The notes: generated from the sequence alone by a model not told the origin. A stretch of DNA of 24,504 nt from Endozoicomonadaceae bacterium (GCA_015163815.1 JAAOIJ010000097.1:1-24504); one strand, 5' to 3'; numbered from the stretch's first letter, positions 7,754 through 17,375 are shown. Translations and numbers: made by a program.

Positions 7754-8502
7754 CATTTAATATCAAAAATTTCAAATTATTAGGTCATCGAGGAGCAGCT
7801 GGTTTAGCCCCAGAAAACACACATGCCAGCTTGATTGCTGCACATAAACAGGGTGCTCAAGGTGTGGAAATGGATGTAACGCTTTTAAAAGATGGTACAG
7901 CCGTTATTTTTCATGATCAAACAGTGGATCGTTTAACAAAAAAAACTGGATTCTTAAATCAATTGACATACGAAGAAGTAGCCTCATTAAAGATAGAAGG
8001 CTCGACCGAGGATTCCTGTGAAGGTGACTGTACTTTATTAACACTAGATGCTGCATTAGATATCATTGAGCAATATCAGATGACGCTTAATTTAGAATTA
8101 AAATGCCATGATGGCAGCGCTACATTACTAGCAGACACTGTTCAAAAAATCATAAAAAAACATCGCTATTTTGACACCAATCATCTTATTTTTTCATCAT
8201 TTGATTTCAATGTTTTAAACATCATCAAAGAGTATTATATGCCTGAAGCAAATATTGGTATTCTATATAAAAATAAGACGGATCCATGGCTAGATCAAGC
8301 AAAAGCGTTAAACGCTCAAACAATCAACCCACCACACAAACTCATCACACCTGATTTAATTCGGGCAATAAAAAATGAAAATTATGACATCATGACATGG
8401 ACTGTCAATCATTATGAAACTGCACAGAATTTATATGGTTTAGGGGTCGATGCAATTATTACAGATTATCCCAACCGACTAGCATTACTCATCAAATCAT
8501 AA
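7750..8502 (+). CDS. Glycerophosphodiester phosphodiesterase, cytosolic UgpQ-like
   Basis: This protein belongs to the GDPD family, which hydrolyses deacylated phospholipids (glycerophosphodiesters) to sn-glycerol 3-phosphate and an alcohol. The 250-residue product is one TIM-barrel domain. Residues seen are HRGA at 13-16, PENT at 21-24, VEMDV at 39-43 (metal-binding Glu and Asp), FHD at 54-56, LNLELK near 93, and the C-terminal TWTVNH and DAIITDYP strands. There is no signal peptide, so a cytosolic UgpQ-like role is inferred rather than the periplasmic GlpQ type. The ATG overlaps aroE by four bases (ATGA), and an AGG core lies 7 nt upstream. It is the last gene of the operon and converges on dnaB with only 17 bp between the stops. 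No terminator hairpin with a T-run was found. Confidence 0.93.
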   Translation: MTFNIKNFKLLGHRGAAGLAPENTHASLIAAHKQGAQGVEMDVTLLKDGTAVIFHDQTVDRLTKKTGFLNQLTYEEVASLKIEGSTEDSCEGDCTLLTLDAALDIIEQYQMTLNLELKCHDGSATLLADTVQKIIKKHRYFDTNHLIFSSFDFNVLNIIKEYYMPEANIGILYKNKTDPWLDQAKALNAQTINPPHKLITPDLIRAIKNENYDIMTWTVNHYETAQNLYGLGVDAIITDYPNRLALLIKS

Positions 8503-8519
8503 TGAGTGATCCCTGCAGA

Positions 8520-9872
8520 TTATGAGGAAACTGTCAAATTATCAAATCGAGCATAATGTCCTAAAAAAGACAACTTAATATGCCCTATTGGTCCATTTCT
8601 TTGTTTTCCAATAATAATTTCAGCCATGCCTTTTTGTTCTGAATCTGGATTATACACTTCATCTCGATAAATAAATAAAATAACATCTGCATCTTGTTCA
8701 ATGGCACCTGACTCTCTGAGATCTGAATTAACAGGTCTTTTATTAGGGCGCTGTTCTAAAGAACGATTTAACTGAGATAAAGCAACAATAGGAACATTAA
8801 ACTCTTTAGCCATTGATTTTAATGCGCGAGATATACTAGATATCTCATTAATACGACCTTCTTTATAGCCTGAAATTTGCATTAATTGCAAATAATCAAT
8901 CATGACTAAACTTAAAGGGCCATGCTCTCTCATTAAACGACGAATACGGGTTCGAATCAACTGCGGACTTAATCCAGGGGTATCATCAATAAATAATTGT
9001 TTATCCATCAATCGCTTCACAACAGAGGCAAGTTTAGGCCAGTCATCATCTTCTAATTTACCGGTACGAATCCGTGTTTGATTTATTTTTCCTAATGAAG
9101 CCAAACTTCGCATTAATAATTGCTCTGCTGGCATTTCTAAGCTAAACACTAACACAGGCTTTTTTTCTTGTGTTAACATGGCACTTTCTACTAAATTCAT
9201 TCCAAAAACAGTTTTACCCATTGAAGGACGCGCTGCAACAACAATCATATCTCCTGCTTGCAAACCGGCTGTCATCTCATCTAAATCATCAAATCCTGTT
9301 GACATACCTGTTAAATGGCTATTGGAATTAAATAATTGATCAATTCGATTTAAAGTTGCTTTGAGTAATGTTTTAATAGGTTTTAATGCATCATCTGTTG
9401 CTTGATTTTGCGAAATATGAAAAATTTGCTTTTCTGCTTCTTCAATAATTTCATCATAAGATAAGCCTTCAGGCAGCAAGGCCATTTGTGATATTTTCTG
9501 AGCAGAATGAATTAAACGTCTTAAATTAGCACGCTCTTTGACAATATTAACATAAGCAGGCAAATGACTAATACTGGGTATATTTTCAGTTAAAGCAACT
9601 AAATATTCTCCCCCACCACAGGCTTCAAATATTTTTTGAAGCTTTAATTCTTCGGACACAGTTAAAGCATCAAATGGTTTTAACTGCTTTGCTAAATTGG
9701 CAATACATTCAAAAATATTTCGATTTTCACGATGATAAAAATCATCAGCACGAATGAGATCACAAATTGAATCCCATCCATTATTATCTAACATTAAAGA
9801 ACCTAAAATAGATTGCTCAGCTTCTATGGAATGTGGCAACTGTTTAAACGGTAAGGGGGCTAATTCTTGCAT
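8520..9872 (-). CDS. dnaB: Replicative DNA helicase DnaB
   Basis: DnaB is the hexameric 5'-3' helicase that drives the replication fork and recruits primase. The product is 450 residues (471 in E. coli). The N-terminal collar domain begins PHSIEAEQSILGSLML (about 13-28). The RecA-like motor holds Walker A ARPSMGKT (214-221), Walker B LVMIDYLQLM (322-331), the SQLNRSLEQRPNKRP loop (366-380) and SDLRESGAIEQDAD (383-396). The C-terminal GKQRNGPIG is the usual arginine-finger and DNA-loop region. No intein or frameshift is seen. In many gammaproteobacteria dnaB directly follows rplI. Here the rplI cluster is about 10 kb away and dnaB has its own 827-bp upstream gap, so it is probably transcribed alone. 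Confidence 0.97.
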   Translation of the reverse strand: MQELAPLPFKQLPHSIEAEQSILGSLMLDNNGWDSICDLIRADDFYHRENRNIFECIANLAKQLKPFDALTVSEELKLQKIFEACGGGEYLVALTENIPSISHLPAYVNIVKERANLRRLIHSAQKISQMALLPEGLSYDEIIEEAEKQIFHISQNQATDDALKPIKTLLKATLNRIDQLFNSNSHLTGMSTGFDDLDEMTAGLQAGDMIVVAARPSMGKTVFGMNLVESAMLTQEKKPVLVFSLEMPAEQLLMRSLASLGKINQTRIRTGKLEDDDWPKLASVVKRLMDKQLFIDDTPGLSPQLIRTRIRRLMREHGPLSLVMIDYLQLMQISGYKEGRINEISSISRALKSMAKEFNVPIVALSQLNRSLEQRPNKRPVNSDLRESGAIEQDADVILFIYRDEVYNPDSEQKGMAEIIIGKQRNGPIGHIKLSFLGHYARFDNLTVSS

Positions 9873-9991
9873 AAATAATACTGACCTATGATGATAGTCT
9901 ACATCTATTTATCATTTTTATACTGAATCAGAACAGATAGAAAATAAAATAATTTCAATGATCTCTCATCAGTATCTTCCTATATATGCGT

Positions 9992-10000
9992 ATTATATCA
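9992..10000 (-). promoter_or_regulatory. Candidate extended -10 promoter of dnaB
   Basis: The minus strand reads TGATATAAT here, an extended -10 element (TGn plus TATAAT), about 120 nt upstream of the dnaB ATG at 9872. No good -35 is seen at the right distance. Confidence 0.3.
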
Positions 10001-10417
10001 TAGACACGATGCAGATTATGCCTATTCAATCTGACACAGCTCAATCAATTTTGTATTCATTCGTAGACAAGCATATCGTGCCTTCAGCATCTATGTTTTG
10101 ATGCGTTATGTTTGATCGTTTAAACATGAGATATCATAATTGTAAACGAAACAGTCTCAAAGTGTTTTGATTCATGATCTCATATTGCATATTAATAGGA
10201 TAATCAGTAGGCTTCTATATCAAAATGATGGCATCAAAATTGACTCAACTTCAGCACATACTTTCAATATTCTAAGGATATCAGATAAGTAATTTATACG
10301 ACCAATACAATACAATTTCGCCATGCGAAAAGCAATTCACAATAGAAGGTTTTTTCTTTATGAGAGTTCAGCATTCACAGTGATTTTTTTAGCAGTACAA
10401 CAGGATTTTAAAAAATA

Positions 10418-10436
10418 AAATATGCGACAGACTTCA
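10418..10436. repeat. Solo terminal sequence matching the IS256 element at 791-809
   Basis: AAATATGCGACAGACTTCA differs at one of 19 bases from the sequence at 791-809, next to the IS256 transposase. No transposase adjoins it here. It is best read as a leftover end of a deleted IS copy; the same conclusion could not be reached from either site alone. Confidence 0.45.
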
Positions 10437-10585
10437 TCATTCTGTTTTTTCTCATGATGTCTTTAACCCTATTCAGGGTAGCGTGAATATAACGGCATAT
10501 TGAAAAGCATATAATCTTTGCTTAATCTCTATGATGCTTCAAAATTTAAAACAAAATAAAAAAAAATATAATTTAAAATGTATTC

Positions 10586-10603
10586 TCTTATTGCAAAGCT
10601 TTC
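10586..10603. repeat. Relic MITE terminal repeat
   Basis: TCTTATTGCAAAGCTTTC closely matches the outer end of the MITE copies (GTCTTATTGCAAAGCTCTC form in copy B). No intact partner end is found upstream, only a loose ATCTTTGC near 10515. It is likely a decayed third copy. Confidence 0.4.
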
Positions 10604-10699
10604 AGCATTGATGTTCATGACTTTTTCTGGATCGACCACATAAAGCATCAATACTCATCGTAGCCTTCATGGCAGTCAATCTATTGAACAGGCACTAAT

Positions 10700-13339
10700 T
10701 CAATCGCTATTTTTTTTAGATCCGTTTTTAGTTTTTTGTTCAACCCAAACCCCTTCTTCATAATATACTCTCCAAGAGGTTGCTTTCCCTTTTTTTTCTG
10801 TCATGAGATATTGTCTTTTATTTTTTTTGCTAAAACGAATCACACTGTCATTCCCTTCTGGGTCCGTCAAAGGCCCACTCAATAAATATGTGTATTTTTT
10901 ATCCAATTTATCGTGATACATTTTTAATTCTTTTAATAAAGGCGCGCGTGTTTCGCGATTCTTAGGAAACTTACTCGCCGCTAAAAATAAACCAGCAGCA
11001 CCATCTCGCAACACATAATGATCATCTACTTTCATACAGCGTAATTCAGGTGTCGGGATGGGATCCATTTTAGGTGGAGCAGGCTGACCATCTTTCAATA
11101 ATTTCCGAGTATTACTACAAGCTGCATTGATACAGGCAAAATACTTTCCAAATCGACCTGATTTTAACTGCATATCCTCTTGACATTTATCGCATTGTAA
11201 AAGAGGGCCATCATACCCTTTAATTTTAAATTCACCCGTTTCTAATTCATAACCAGAACAATCTGGGTTATTACCGCAAATATGTAATTTATAAGATTCA
11301 TTCACTAAATAGCTATCCATAGCCGTTTGACAAATGGCGCAACGATGCTTAGATCGTAACGCATTCACTTCCGCAAATTCATCATCTGATGCAATTTCAT
11401 CACCATGCGTTAAATTCACTGTTTCTTTACAACGTTCTTTTGGAGGCAAGGCATAACCTGAACAGCCTAAAAAAACACCTGTACCAGCTGTTCTAATTTG
11501 CATATTACGCTGACAAATGCTGCAAGGTAAATCAATTTCAATGAGTTGATTGACTCGCATACCTTCGTCACTATCAGCAATATCGACGCGGTTTTTAAAG
11601 TCTAAATAAAACTGATTTAACACTTCAATCCAACCAATTTTACCTTCTGCTACTTCATCTAATTGAAATTCCATATCAGCTGTAAAATTATAATCCATTA
11701 AATTATTAAAGGATTCTATTAATCGATCGGTTACAATTTCACCTATTTTTTCAGAATAAAGTCGACGTTTTTGTATAGTAACATAACCACGATCTTGAAT
11801 AGTTGAAATAATAGAGGCATAAGTAGAAGGTCGACCTATACCTTGTTTTTCTAATTCTTTCACTAAAGATGCTTCAGTAAAACGAACAGGTGGTTTCGTA
11901 AATAATTGTTTTGGTATTATTTTTTCTACAGTCAATGTTTGCCCAACTTTTAAATGGGCTGGTAAAATAATATCATCAGATTTTTTCATTGCATAAATAC
12001 GGGTAAACCCATCAAATTGCATAATGCGGCCTTTGGCTTTTAATTCAAAGTGATCTCCTATCACTTGCACAGAGGTATTCATATACTTAGCTGGGGTCAT
12101 TTGGCAAGCAACAAATTGTCGCCAAATTAAGTCATATAATTTTGAAGCTTGAGGATCTATAGTATGAATTTGATCAGATTTTACTCTAATATTTGTAGGT
12201 CTAATGGCTTCATGTGCTTCTTGTGCTTGCTTTCTTTTAGAATAAAAATTAGGCTTCTCAGGTGAATATTGATCACCTAGTTCAGATTGGATATATTCTT
12301 TTACTTGCATTAAAGCGTCTTGACTCAAATTCATTGAGTCTGTTCTCATATAAGTAATATAACCATCTTCATATAATTTTTGAGCTAAAATCATCGTTTT
12401 TTTGACACTAAAACCTAAGCGAGTACTCGCTGCTTGCTGTAATGTTGACGTAATAAATGGAGGCGCTGGTTTTGTTTGAGTTGGTTTTTTTTCACACGTT
12501 TTAATGACATAGGAAGCCTTTTTGAGTTGATCAACTGCAATTTTGGCGTCTTTTTGTGTGGTAGGTCTAAATCCTAGGCCATCTTGTTTAACCACATCAA
12601 ATTGAATAGATGTGTCATGACTGGTCAGTTGCGCTTTAATTTCCCAATATTCTTCAGGGGAAAATTTTCTGATTTCACGCTCTTGTTCTACAATAACACG
12701 GACTGCGACAGATTGAACACGTCCGGCAGATAATCCACGTGCAATTTTTCTCCATAATAAAGGAGAAATCATATAACCGACTACGCGATCTAAAAATCGC
12801 CTAGCTTGCTGCGCATTCACTCGATTAATATTTAATTCTTTTGGGTTTTCAAAAGCTTCTTGAATCGCTGTTTTGGTTATTTCATTAAAAGTAACCCGTT
12901 TAAATTGAGCAACAGATTCACCAATTGTTTCACGTAAATGCCAAGCAATCGCTTCTCCTTCTCGATCTAAGTCAGTTGCTAAGTATACAATATCTGCAGC
13001 TGACGCTAATTTTCTCAGTTCTAAAACAATTTTATCTTTCCCAGGTAAAATAGCATAATTAGCACGCCAATTATCATCAGGGTCGATACCCATTCTAGAA
13101 ATTAGTAACGCTTGTGCTTTTTTATTTTTATAAATTGCTTTTTCATCAGGTGACATTTTCCTGGTTGCCGCAGCAGCTTTTGCTCTAGCTTTTAAATCTT
13201 GGGTATTTTTTTTATGGCCGCTCACAGGTAAATCACGAATATGACCTACGCTGGACTTCACAATAAATTGATTACCTAAATATTTATTGATTGTTCTTGC
13301 TTTAGCTGGAGATTCCACAATAACCAACATTTTACCCAT
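10700..13339 (-). CDS. topA: DNA topoisomerase I (type IA)
   Basis: TopA relaxes negative supercoils by transient single-strand cleavage. The product is 879 residues, near the E. coli length of 865. The TOPRIM domain starts LVIVESPAKARTINKYLG (5-22) and has the metal site DLDREGE (123-129). The catalytic tyrosine is Tyr330 in ITYMRTDS. Three Cys4 zinc fingers follow: C606/C609/C626/C637, C667/C670/C688/C694 and C716/C719/C736/C741. A C-terminal ribbon domain (about 765-875) completes the protein. This full gammaproteobacterial arrangement is intact. The ATG at 13339 follows GGA at 7 nt. A TATAAT box lies on the minus strand about 85 nt upstream. It is isolated, with long gaps on both sides. 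Confidence 0.97.
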   Translation of the reverse strand: MGKMLVIVESPAKARTINKYLGNQFIVKSSVGHIRDLPVSGHKKNTQDLKARAKAAAATRKMSPDEKAIYKNKKAQALLISRMGIDPDDNWRANYAILPGKDKIVLELRKLASAADIVYLATDLDREGEAIAWHLRETIGESVAQFKRVTFNEITKTAIQEAFENPKELNINRVNAQQARRFLDRVVGYMISPLLWRKIARGLSAGRVQSVAVRVIVEQEREIRKFSPEEYWEIKAQLTSHDTSIQFDVVKQDGLGFRPTTQKDAKIAVDQLKKASYVIKTCEKKPTQTKPAPPFITSTLQQAASTRLGFSVKKTMILAQKLYEDGYITYMRTDSMNLSQDALMQVKEYIQSELGDQYSPEKPNFYSKRKQAQEAHEAIRPTNIRVKSDQIHTIDPQASKLYDLIWRQFVACQMTPAKYMNTSVQVIGDHFELKAKGRIMQFDGFTRIYAMKKSDDIILPAHLKVGQTLTVEKIIPKQLFTKPPVRFTEASLVKELEKQGIGRPSTYASIISTIQDRGYVTIQKRRLYSEKIGEIVTDRLIESFNNLMDYNFTADMEFQLDEVAEGKIGWIEVLNQFYLDFKNRVDIADSDEGMRVNQLIEIDLPCSICQRNMQIRTAGTGVFLGCSGYALPPKERCKETVNLTHGDEIASDDEFAEVNALRSKHRCAICQTAMDSYLVNESYKLHICGNNPDCSGYELETGEFKIKGYDGPLLQCDKCQEDMQLKSGRFGKYFACINAACSNTRKLLKDGQPAPPKMDPIPTPELRCMKVDDHYVLRDGAAGLFLAASKFPKNRETRAPLLKELKMYHDKLDKKYTYLLSGPLTDPEGNDSVIRFSKKNKRQYLMTEKKGKATSWRVYYEEGVWVEQKTKNGSKKNSD

Positions 13340-13420
13340 AGATTATTCCATGCATTAACAAGTGATAAGATTCTCATTTATCATGAGTGTTTATTCCTAC
13401 ACTTTTACAACAAGTGCTTT

Positions 13421-13426
13421 ATTATA
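13421..13426 (-). promoter_or_regulatory. Candidate -10 box of topA
   Basis: A perfect TATAAT on the minus strand lies about 82 nt upstream of the topA ATG. The hexamer 17 nt further up (ATACAA) is a poor -35, although a TTGAAT lies slightly beyond it. Confidence 0.3.
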
Positions 13427-13507
13427 AAACTGCGCTAATATGCTTGTATTCAATATCAAACGAGAACCTTTCTATGTAGATTACTTTTTCCATACTACTA
13501 TCTGACA

Positions 13508-13538
13508 ATTTAGCATTTTTTTAAACAAAAAGCTAAAT
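13508..13538 (-). terminator. AT-rich hairpin downstream of greA
   Basis: ATTTAGC (13508-13514) and GCTAAAT (13532-13538) form a 7-bp stem. It extends inward by five A-T pairs after a one-base bulge. The hairpin begins about 53 nt past the greA stop. The stem is low in GC and no T-run follows it, so it is only a possible end for the carA-carB-greA transcript. Confidence 0.3.
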
Positions 13539-13590
13539 AAAAGAAAGATTCAAACTGATGAAATCGACTGAAACATGTCACATCACATGA

Positions 13591-14070
13591 CTAAATAAAC
13601 TCTATTTTATTGATTTCATACTCAACCAGCCCGTTAGCGGTGCTAATAGAAGCAATATCGCCTATCTCCTTTCCTATGATAGCGCGAGCAAGAGGAGAGG
13701 TAACTGATATTTTTTTTAATTTAATATCAGATTCATCTTCTCCGACAATTTGATACGTAATCAACTGATCATTTTCAAGATTTTTCAATGTTACAGTTGA
13801 AGAAAATACGACTCTATTTTGATGTTTTATTTTTTTTATATCAATCACTTGTGCTCGATTGAGTTTATTTTCCATATCAGAAATACACGCTTCATTAAAT
13901 CCTTGCTCTTCTCTTGCTGCATGATATTCAGCATTTTCTTTTAAATCACCTAATTCTCTTGCTTCAGCAATGGCTTGTGTAATTTTAGGTCGATCAAAGC
14001 TTTTACGTTGCTCTAATTCTTTTCTTAATTTTTCTTCACCTTCAGGGGTCATTGGAAACTTATCCATCAT
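13591..14070 (-). CDS. greA: Transcription elongation factor GreA
   Basis: GreA rescues backtracked RNA polymerase by inducing cleavage of the nascent RNA 3' end through the secondary channel. The 159-residue product is full length. The N-terminal coiled coil begins PMTPEGEEKLRKELEQ, and the acidic tip is in ARELGDLKENAEYHAAREEQ (37-56), with the conserved Asp and Glu. The C-terminal FKBP-like domain contains SPLARAIIGKEIGD. Two adjacent ATGs are possible starts. TAGGT lies 3 nt before the first and 6 nt before the second, so the start at 14067 is equally likely. It follows carB by 44 nt, the order carA-carB-greA known from related genera, and is probably co-transcribed. Confidence 0.96.
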   Translation of the reverse strand: MMDKFPMTPEGEEKLRKELEQRKSFDRPKITQAIAEARELGDLKENAEYHAAREEQGFNEACISDMENKLNRAQVIDIKKIKHQNRVVFSSTVTLKNLENDQLITYQIVGEDESDIKLKKISVTSPLARAIIGKEIGDIASISTANGLVEYEINKIEFI

Positions 14071-14114
14071 GATACCTATTTAGTTAATACTGATTAAATC
14101 AAAAATATCGTGCT

Positions 14115-17100
14115 TTATTGATTCAGGTTAAATTGAATATCTTTATTGAAAGATTGCAAAGATTGCAAAGATTGCAAAGATCTTACATGCTTTTCAGGAC
14201 CAAACTGGATGGCTTGACTAATCGCTAAGGCTCCAGAGATAGTCGTTGTATATAGTACGCGATTAATTAATGCAGAACGCCTTATTGTATAAGAATCTTT
14301 AATTGCTTGACGATCTTCAGTTGTATTCACGACTAATTGAATCGTTTTATTGACAATTAAATCAACTAAATTAGGACGTCCTTCAACCACTTTATTAATA
14401 CGTTCAACCACAAAACCTGCTTTTCTTAACACTTTTGCAGTGCCATTAGTGGCAATTAATTCAAAATCTAATGCAATTAAACGTTTAGCTAAAGCAATAA
14501 TATCTGGCTTATCGCTATCACAAACACTAATCAATGCTTTACCGCCACACGGCAAGTTCATATTAACAGCTAATTGTGTTTTTAAATACGCTTCATCAAA
14601 AGAATCTCCTAATCCCATCACTTCACCTGTTGATCTCATTTCTGGACCTAAAATCGGATCAACCATTGAAAATTTCTCAAATGAAAAAACAGCGCCTTTC
14701 ACAGCATGACACACTGGTTTTAAAATTTTGGGTAAATCGAAAGATCTTAAAGATTGGCCCAGCATCACTTGAGCTCCTAATTTTGCAACCGGAACTCCTA
14801 ATGCTTTAGATATAAAAGGAATAGTTCTGGAAGCACGAGGATTCACTTCAATAATATACACTTCATTTTTTTTCACAGCAAATTGTATATTCATTAATCC
14901 AATAACACCTAATTCAAGCGCCAATTTTTCTACATTTTTAATAATCTCATCTTGAATATGGCTTTCTAAATTAAGTGGCATAATAGAACAAGAAGAATCA
15001 CCAGAATGAATACCAGCTTGTTCAATATGCTGCATAATAGCAACAATAACCACACATTGGGCATCACATAATGCATCAACATCTACTTCAATAGCTTGTG
15101 TTAAATATTGATCTAACAATACAGGAGAATCTAAAGAAATCATGACGGTATCATTCAAATATTGCAATAATTCTTCTTGTGATTTAATGATTTCCATTGC
15201 TCGTCCACCTAAAACATAAGATGGTCTTACGATCAACGGATACTGAATATCATCTGCTGCCTCTACAGCAGCTGCTTGACTAGACACAATTTTATTATGA
15301 GGCTGTAATAAGCTTAATTTTTCGACAACTTCTTGAAAAAGCTTACGATTTTCCGAACGATCAATCGCTTTTTGGGGTGTGCCAATAATCGGAACACCTG
15401 ATTTTTCAAGCTGCTTCGCTAATTTAAGTGGTGTTTGGCCTCCATACTGTATAATAACCCCGCATGGCTTTTCAAATTCAACAATATTTAAAATATCTTC
15501 ATAGGTAATCGATTCAAAATATAAGCGATTCGCTACATCAAAATCAGTTGAGACTGTTTCTGGATTACAATTGACCATAATGGACTCAAATCCCATTTCT
15601 CGCACAGCTAAAGCGGCATGAACACAACAGTAATCAAATTCAATACCTTGTCCAATACGATTAGGACCACTCCCTAATACCATCACTTTATTTGACTGTT
15701 GGATTTCAGGTTTAACATCACCTTCTATTTCATACGTTGCATACAAATAATCAGTGCATGACTCAAATTCAGCAGCACATGTATCAACACGTTTAAAGAC
15801 AGGTTTAATGTGATGAGTTATGCGCTGTAAACGAACAGCCTCTTCATTGGTATCCCATAAAATGGCTAACCGTAAATCACTAAATCCTTTTTGTTTTAAT
15901 TGAAACCAATCAGCTTGCGTTAAGTGCTCTAATTTTTGATTCGAAATCCAATGCTCTGTCTGTATTAAATCTTTAATTTCTTCTAAAAACCAAGGATCAA
16001 TATGCGTTAATTGATATATTTCTTCTACAGAAAAATTCAAACGGAACGCATCTGCAACATACTGAATACGGTGAGCGCTAGGAAAACTTAATTCTTTTTT
16101 TAAATGATGATCACGGACTTGAGGTTCTTGATCTAGTACAATCGGATCAAAACCACTCAGATCTAATTCTAATCCACGTAATGCTTTCTGAATTGATTCT
16201 TGAAAATTACCACCAATTGCCATCACTTCGCCAACTGATTTCATTTGTGTTGTTAACTGATGATCTGAATCTGGAAATTTTTCAAAAGAAAAGCGAGGCA
16301 TTTTAGTCACGACATAATCCAATGTCGGCTCAAAAGAAGCAGGCATTACACCACTCGTGATTTCATTTTTTAATTCATCTAATGTATAACCAATGGCTAA
16401 TTTAGCGGCAACTTTAGCGATTGGAAAGCCTGTTGCTTTAGATGCTAAAGCTGATGAACGCGACACGCGTGGATTCATTTCTATGACGACTAATTCACTC
16501 GTTTCAGGATTAACAGCAAACTGGACATTAGAACCTCCCGTTTCAATACCAATTTCACGCAATACTTTAATTGAAGCATTACGCATATTTTGATATTCTT
16601 TATCTGTTAACGTTTGAGCTGGGGCGACGGTAATTGAGTCTCCCGTATGAATACCCATTGGATCAAGATTTTCAATTGTACAGACAATAATACAGTTATC
16701 AGCGCAGTCTCGAATAACTTCTAATTCAAATTCTTTCCAGCCAATTAAAGAACGATCAATTAATAATTGACTCGTAGGAGATAAATCAAACCCTCGCATA
16801 CAAATTGTTTTAAATTCTTCTACATTATAGGCAATACCACCACCTGTGCCGCCCATTGTGAAAGAAGGTCGAATAATACAAGGTAAATTCACGCGCTGTA
16901 AGATCGTATAAGCCTCTTCCATGGAAGAGGCAATACCAGATTCTGGTGTTTTTAGCCCAATTTTTTTCATCGCTTGATCAAATAAAGCACGGTCTTCTGC
17001 TTTCGAAATTGCGTCTGCATTAGCACCAATCATCATGACATTATTTTGCTCTAAAATATGATTTTTTTCTAAATCTAAAGCACAATTTAAAGCCGTTTGT

Positions 17101-17375
17101 CCGCCCATAGTGGGTAATAATGCATCTGGTTTTTCTATTTCAATAATCTTTTTGAGTGTTTGCCAGCGAATGGGTTCGATATAAGTGGCATCAGCCATAT
17201 CAGGATCTGTCATAATCGTTGCAGGATTAGAGTTAACTAAGATCACACGACAACCTGATTCACGTAATGCTTTACAAGCTTGAACACCTGAGTAATCAAA
17301 TTCACAGGCTTGACCAATCACAATAGGGCCTGAACCTAAAATCAATACACTGTTAATATGTTGGTTTTTTGGCAT
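14115..17375 (-). CDS. carB: Carbamoyl phosphate synthase, large subunit
   Basis: CarB uses ammonia passed from CarA, bicarbonate and two ATP to make carbamoyl phosphate for pyrimidines and arginine. The 1086-residue product (1073 in E. coli) has two homologous synthetase halves. The first opens LILGSGPIVIGQACEFDYSG and contains TMGGTGGGIAYN and ELEVIRDCADN. The second opens VLGSGPNRIGQGIEFDYC and contains ALCDAQCVV and VEVNPRASRTIP-type ATP-grasp residues. The MGS-like allosteric domain follows (about 945-1065). The C-terminus carries an unusual tail with SLQ repeated three times, encoded by the 9-bp repeats at 14149-14181. The ATG at 17375 has an AGGA well upstream, a weak site. It is 118 bp downstream of carA and 44 bp upstream of greA. 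Confidence 0.97.
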   Translation of the reverse strand: MPKNQHINSVLILGSGPIVIGQACEFDYSGVQACKALRESGCRVILVNSNPATIMTDPDMADATYIEPIRWQTLKKIIEIEKPDALLPTMGGQTALNCALDLEKNHILEQNNVMMIGANADAISKAEDRALFDQAMKKIGLKTPESGIASSMEEAYTILQRVNLPCIIRPSFTMGGTGGGIAYNVEEFKTICMRGFDLSPTSQLLIDRSLIGWKEFELEVIRDCADNCIIVCTIENLDPMGIHTGDSITVAPAQTLTDKEYQNMRNASIKVLREIGIETGGSNVQFAVNPETSELVVIEMNPRVSRSSALASKATGFPIAKVAAKLAIGYTLDELKNEITSGVMPASFEPTLDYVVTKMPRFSFEKFPDSDHQLTTQMKSVGEVMAIGGNFQESIQKALRGLELDLSGFDPIVLDQEPQVRDHHLKKELSFPSAHRIQYVADAFRLNFSVEEIYQLTHIDPWFLEEIKDLIQTEHWISNQKLEHLTQADWFQLKQKGFSDLRLAILWDTNEEAVRLQRITHHIKPVFKRVDTCAAEFESCTDYLYATYEIEGDVKPEIQQSNKVMVLGSGPNRIGQGIEFDYCCVHAALAVREMGFESIMVNCNPETVSTDFDVANRLYFESITYEDILNIVEFEKPCGVIIQYGGQTPLKLAKQLEKSGVPIIGTPQKAIDRSENRKLFQEVVEKLSLLQPHNKIVSSQAAAVEAADDIQYPLIVRPSYVLGGRAMEIIKSQEELLQYLNDTVMISLDSPVLLDQYLTQAIEVDVDALCDAQCVVIVAIMQHIEQAGIHSGDSSCSIMPLNLESHIQDEIIKNVEKLALELGVIGLMNIQFAVKKNEVYIIEVNPRASRTIPFISKALGVPVAKLGAQVMLGQSLRSFDLPKILKPVCHAVKGAVFSFEKFSMVDPILGPEMRSTGEVMGLGDSFDEAYLKTQLAVNMNLPCGGKALISVCDSDKPDIIALAKRLIALDFELIATNGTAKVLRKAGFVVERINKVVEGRPNLVDLIVNKTIQLVVNTTEDRQAIKDSYTIRRSALINRVLYTTTISGALAISQAIQFGPEKHVRSLQSLQSLQSFNKDIQFNLNQ
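14149..14181. repeat. 9-bp tandem repeat in the 3' end of carB
   Basis: AAAGATTGC is repeated three times without change, plus a partial fourth (AAAGAT). On the coding strand this yields three SLQ tripeptides near the C-terminus of CarB, outside the catalytic and allosteric domains. Because the unit is 9 bp, copy-number slippage keeps the frame. Confidence 0.9.

Larger units (their letters stand above)
9873..10699. other. 827-bp gene-free gap between topA and dnaB, with relic mobile-element ends
   Basis: No open frame in this stretch looks like a gene. It contains a candidate dnaB promoter (9992-10000), a sequence matching the IS256 element's end (10418-10436) and a MITE-end-like sequence (10586-10603). 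A short ACCCT-ATTC-AGGGT stem lies near 10468. The pattern suggests a decayed region that took several insertions. Confidence 0.5.

Noticed and set aside
8497..8525. 7-bp inverted repeat TCATAAT / ATTATGA between the gdpD and dnaB stops
   Set aside because: It overlaps the stop codons, is AT-only apart from one pair, and has no T-run, so it is weak support for a terminator.
10440..10490. CATCAT/ATGATG and ACCCT/AGGGT stems as a small RNA gene
   Set aside because: The stems are only 5-6 bp, with no promoter or terminator around them.
14350..14809. Two plus-strand frames over carB (14350-14709, 14576-14809), and one at 16393-16593
   Set aside because: They are antisense to conserved carB sequence and have no recognisable content.
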